A stretch of DNA of 5,143 bases from Desulfobacterales bacterium. Lineage in GTDB: Bacteria > Desulfobacterota > Desulfobacteria > Desulfobacterales > UBA2174_A. Numbering within the stretch: position 1 is the first letter of the stretch; each line of letters opens with the position of its first letter. The DNA lies in assembly GCA_025454075.1 (NCBI GenBank), contig JALOPD010000266.1:1-5143 (forward strand). The letters run 5' to 3'. The translations under genes were made by a program, and so were the position numbers. Below the pieces are notes generated by a model, which saw nothing but the letters and a program-made list of their open reading frames with translations, was not told the origin of the DNA and searched no databases. Positions 4,337 through 5,143 of this stretch are shown one piece after another.

Positions 4337-5143
4337 TTATTTCAGTACATCCCAGTAGCCGCGGTGGATCTCGATCGCCTTTTTCAGGGCGCCCAGCCGG
4401 CCGGGGTTTTCGGCCGCGACTTTTTCCAGGGATTCGAGGTTCGACGGCGAGGGGCGGCAGAGGGCTTGGAGCACCTTTAGGCCGCAGTCGCGGATGCCCT
4501 CGGCGCTGTAGCCGCCCTCCATGACAAACGCGATCCGGCCGCTGCAGACCTCGGCGGCGATGTCCGTGAGCAGCGCGGTCATCAGCCCGTAGCCTTCGGC
4601 CGAGACCCGCATTTCGGCCAGCCGGTCGTGCAGCCAGAGGTCGAACCCGCAGGGCACCAGGATGATCTCGGGCTGGTAGGCCCGGGCGAGGGGCCGGACC
4701 AGGAAATGCAGGATGCACAAAAAATCCCCGTCGCCGTGCCCCTTGCGCAGCGGCACGTTTACCGTGTAGCCCTCGCCTTTGCCGCGCCCCGTTTCGCCGA
4801 GCTTGCCCGTGCCCGGGAACCCCGGAAACTGATGGATGGACACGCAGAGCACCTCGTCCGTGTCGTAAAAGACCGCCTGGGTGCCGTTGCCGTGGTGGGC
4901 GTCGATGTCCACCACCATGATGCGCTTCAGGCCGTGGCGATGCTGGAGGTAGCGCGCCCCCAGGGCCGTGTTGTTGAACAGGCAGAACCCCATGCCGCGG
5001 CCCGGCTCGGCATGGTGGCCGGGCGGCCGGACGGCGGCAAACCCCCGCTGGATGCGGCCGGACCAGATCTCCTCCACCAGGTTGAACACCGCCCCCGCCG
5101 CCAGGCAGGCCGTTTCATAGGATTTCGCCGTGGTCTGGGTGTC
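4337..5143 (-). CDS. Histone-deacetylase-like (class II HDAC / AcuC-APAH family) amidohydrolase, C-terminal 268 residues
   Basis: A zinc-dependent deacetylase-fold enzyme that would remove acetyl groups from acetyl-lysine, acetylpolyamines or a similar small amide; the substrate is not readable. The frame is open to the right edge, adding 18 codons upstream of the first GTG at 5089, so the start is beyond the window and roughly 40-70 N-terminal residues are missing judging by the usual family length of 300-350. Numbered within the fragment, the active site is intact: the charge-relay pair H43/H44 (RPPGHHAEP), zinc ligands D81 and H83 (VDIDAHHGNGT), third ligand D168 (PCGFDLW) and the transition-state tyrosine Y212 (MEGGYS). 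The C-terminal tail carries charged helices and ends at TAA 4339-4337. It has its own terminator, so it is not co-transcribed with the kinase and a functional link is not indicated. Confidence 0.93.
   Translation of the reverse strand, partial: DTQTTAKSYETACLAAGAVFNLVEEIWSGRIQRGFAAVRPPGHHAEPGRGMGFCLFNNTALGARYLQHRHGLKRIMVVDIDAHHGNGTQAVFYDTDEVLCVSIHQFPGFPGTGKLGETGRGKGEGYTVNVPLRKGHGDGDFLCILHFLVRPLARAYQPEIILVPCGFDLWLHDRLAEMRVSAEGYGLMTALLTDIAAEVCSGRIAFVMEGGYSAEGIRDCGLKVLQALCRPSPSNLESLEKVAAENPGRLGALKKAIEIHRGYWDVLK

Noticed and set aside
4173..4718. 181-codon minus-strand frame ending just before the kinase
   Set aside because: It overlaps the deacetylase gene out of frame and runs through its terminator hairpin; the composition is that of a shadow frame.

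Overview
The window is a GC-rich stretch of bacterial chromosome with every convincing gene on the minus strand, so it reads from high to low coordinates. The mix of genes (a Cache-domain histidine kinase, several stand-alone receivers of the NtrC-receiver type, a TauE/SafE transporter with a long charged N-terminus, and a bacterial histone-deacetylase-like enzyme) resembles what is seen in Desulfobacterota (sulfate-reducing 'deltaproteobacteria'). That assignment is inference from protein style, not from a marker gene.

Layout in transcription order. (1) 5143-4337: the C-terminal part of a class II HDAC / acetoin-utilization (AcuC/APAH-like) deacetylase, its start lying beyond the window, closed by a hairpin-plus-T-run terminator at 4290-4328. 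(2) 4168-1975: a two-gene operon encoding a membrane dCache histidine kinase (599 aa) and, 13 bp later, a stand-alone receiver (126 aa). (3) 1974-1672: a 303-bp non-coding gap. It holds a 125-bp element with perfect 15-bp inverted ends and internal hairpins, a TTTACA-TGTAAA palindrome, a G-rich tract, and a strong match to a sigma-54 promoter. (4) 1671-1297: a divergent orphan receiver (124 aa) followed by two terminator-like hairpins. (5) 1191-1163: a sigma-70-like promoter leading to a third stand-alone receiver (1093-671, GTG start with an ideal ribosome binding site) and, after 73 bp, the first 199 codons of a TSUP (TauE/SafE) anion transporter that runs off the left edge.

The likely theme is a signalling module: one sensor kinase with a periplasmic ligand domain, three receivers without output domains, and a transporter for a small organic or sulfur-containing anion. 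No DNA-binding or AAA+ output domain is encoded here. The signal must therefore leave the window, either by phosphotransfer or by protein-protein contact. Two intergenic regions carry sigma-54-like elements that would put transcription starts almost on top of the start codons, which is the least ordinary regulatory feature seen. The function of the deacetylase appears unrelated to the module.
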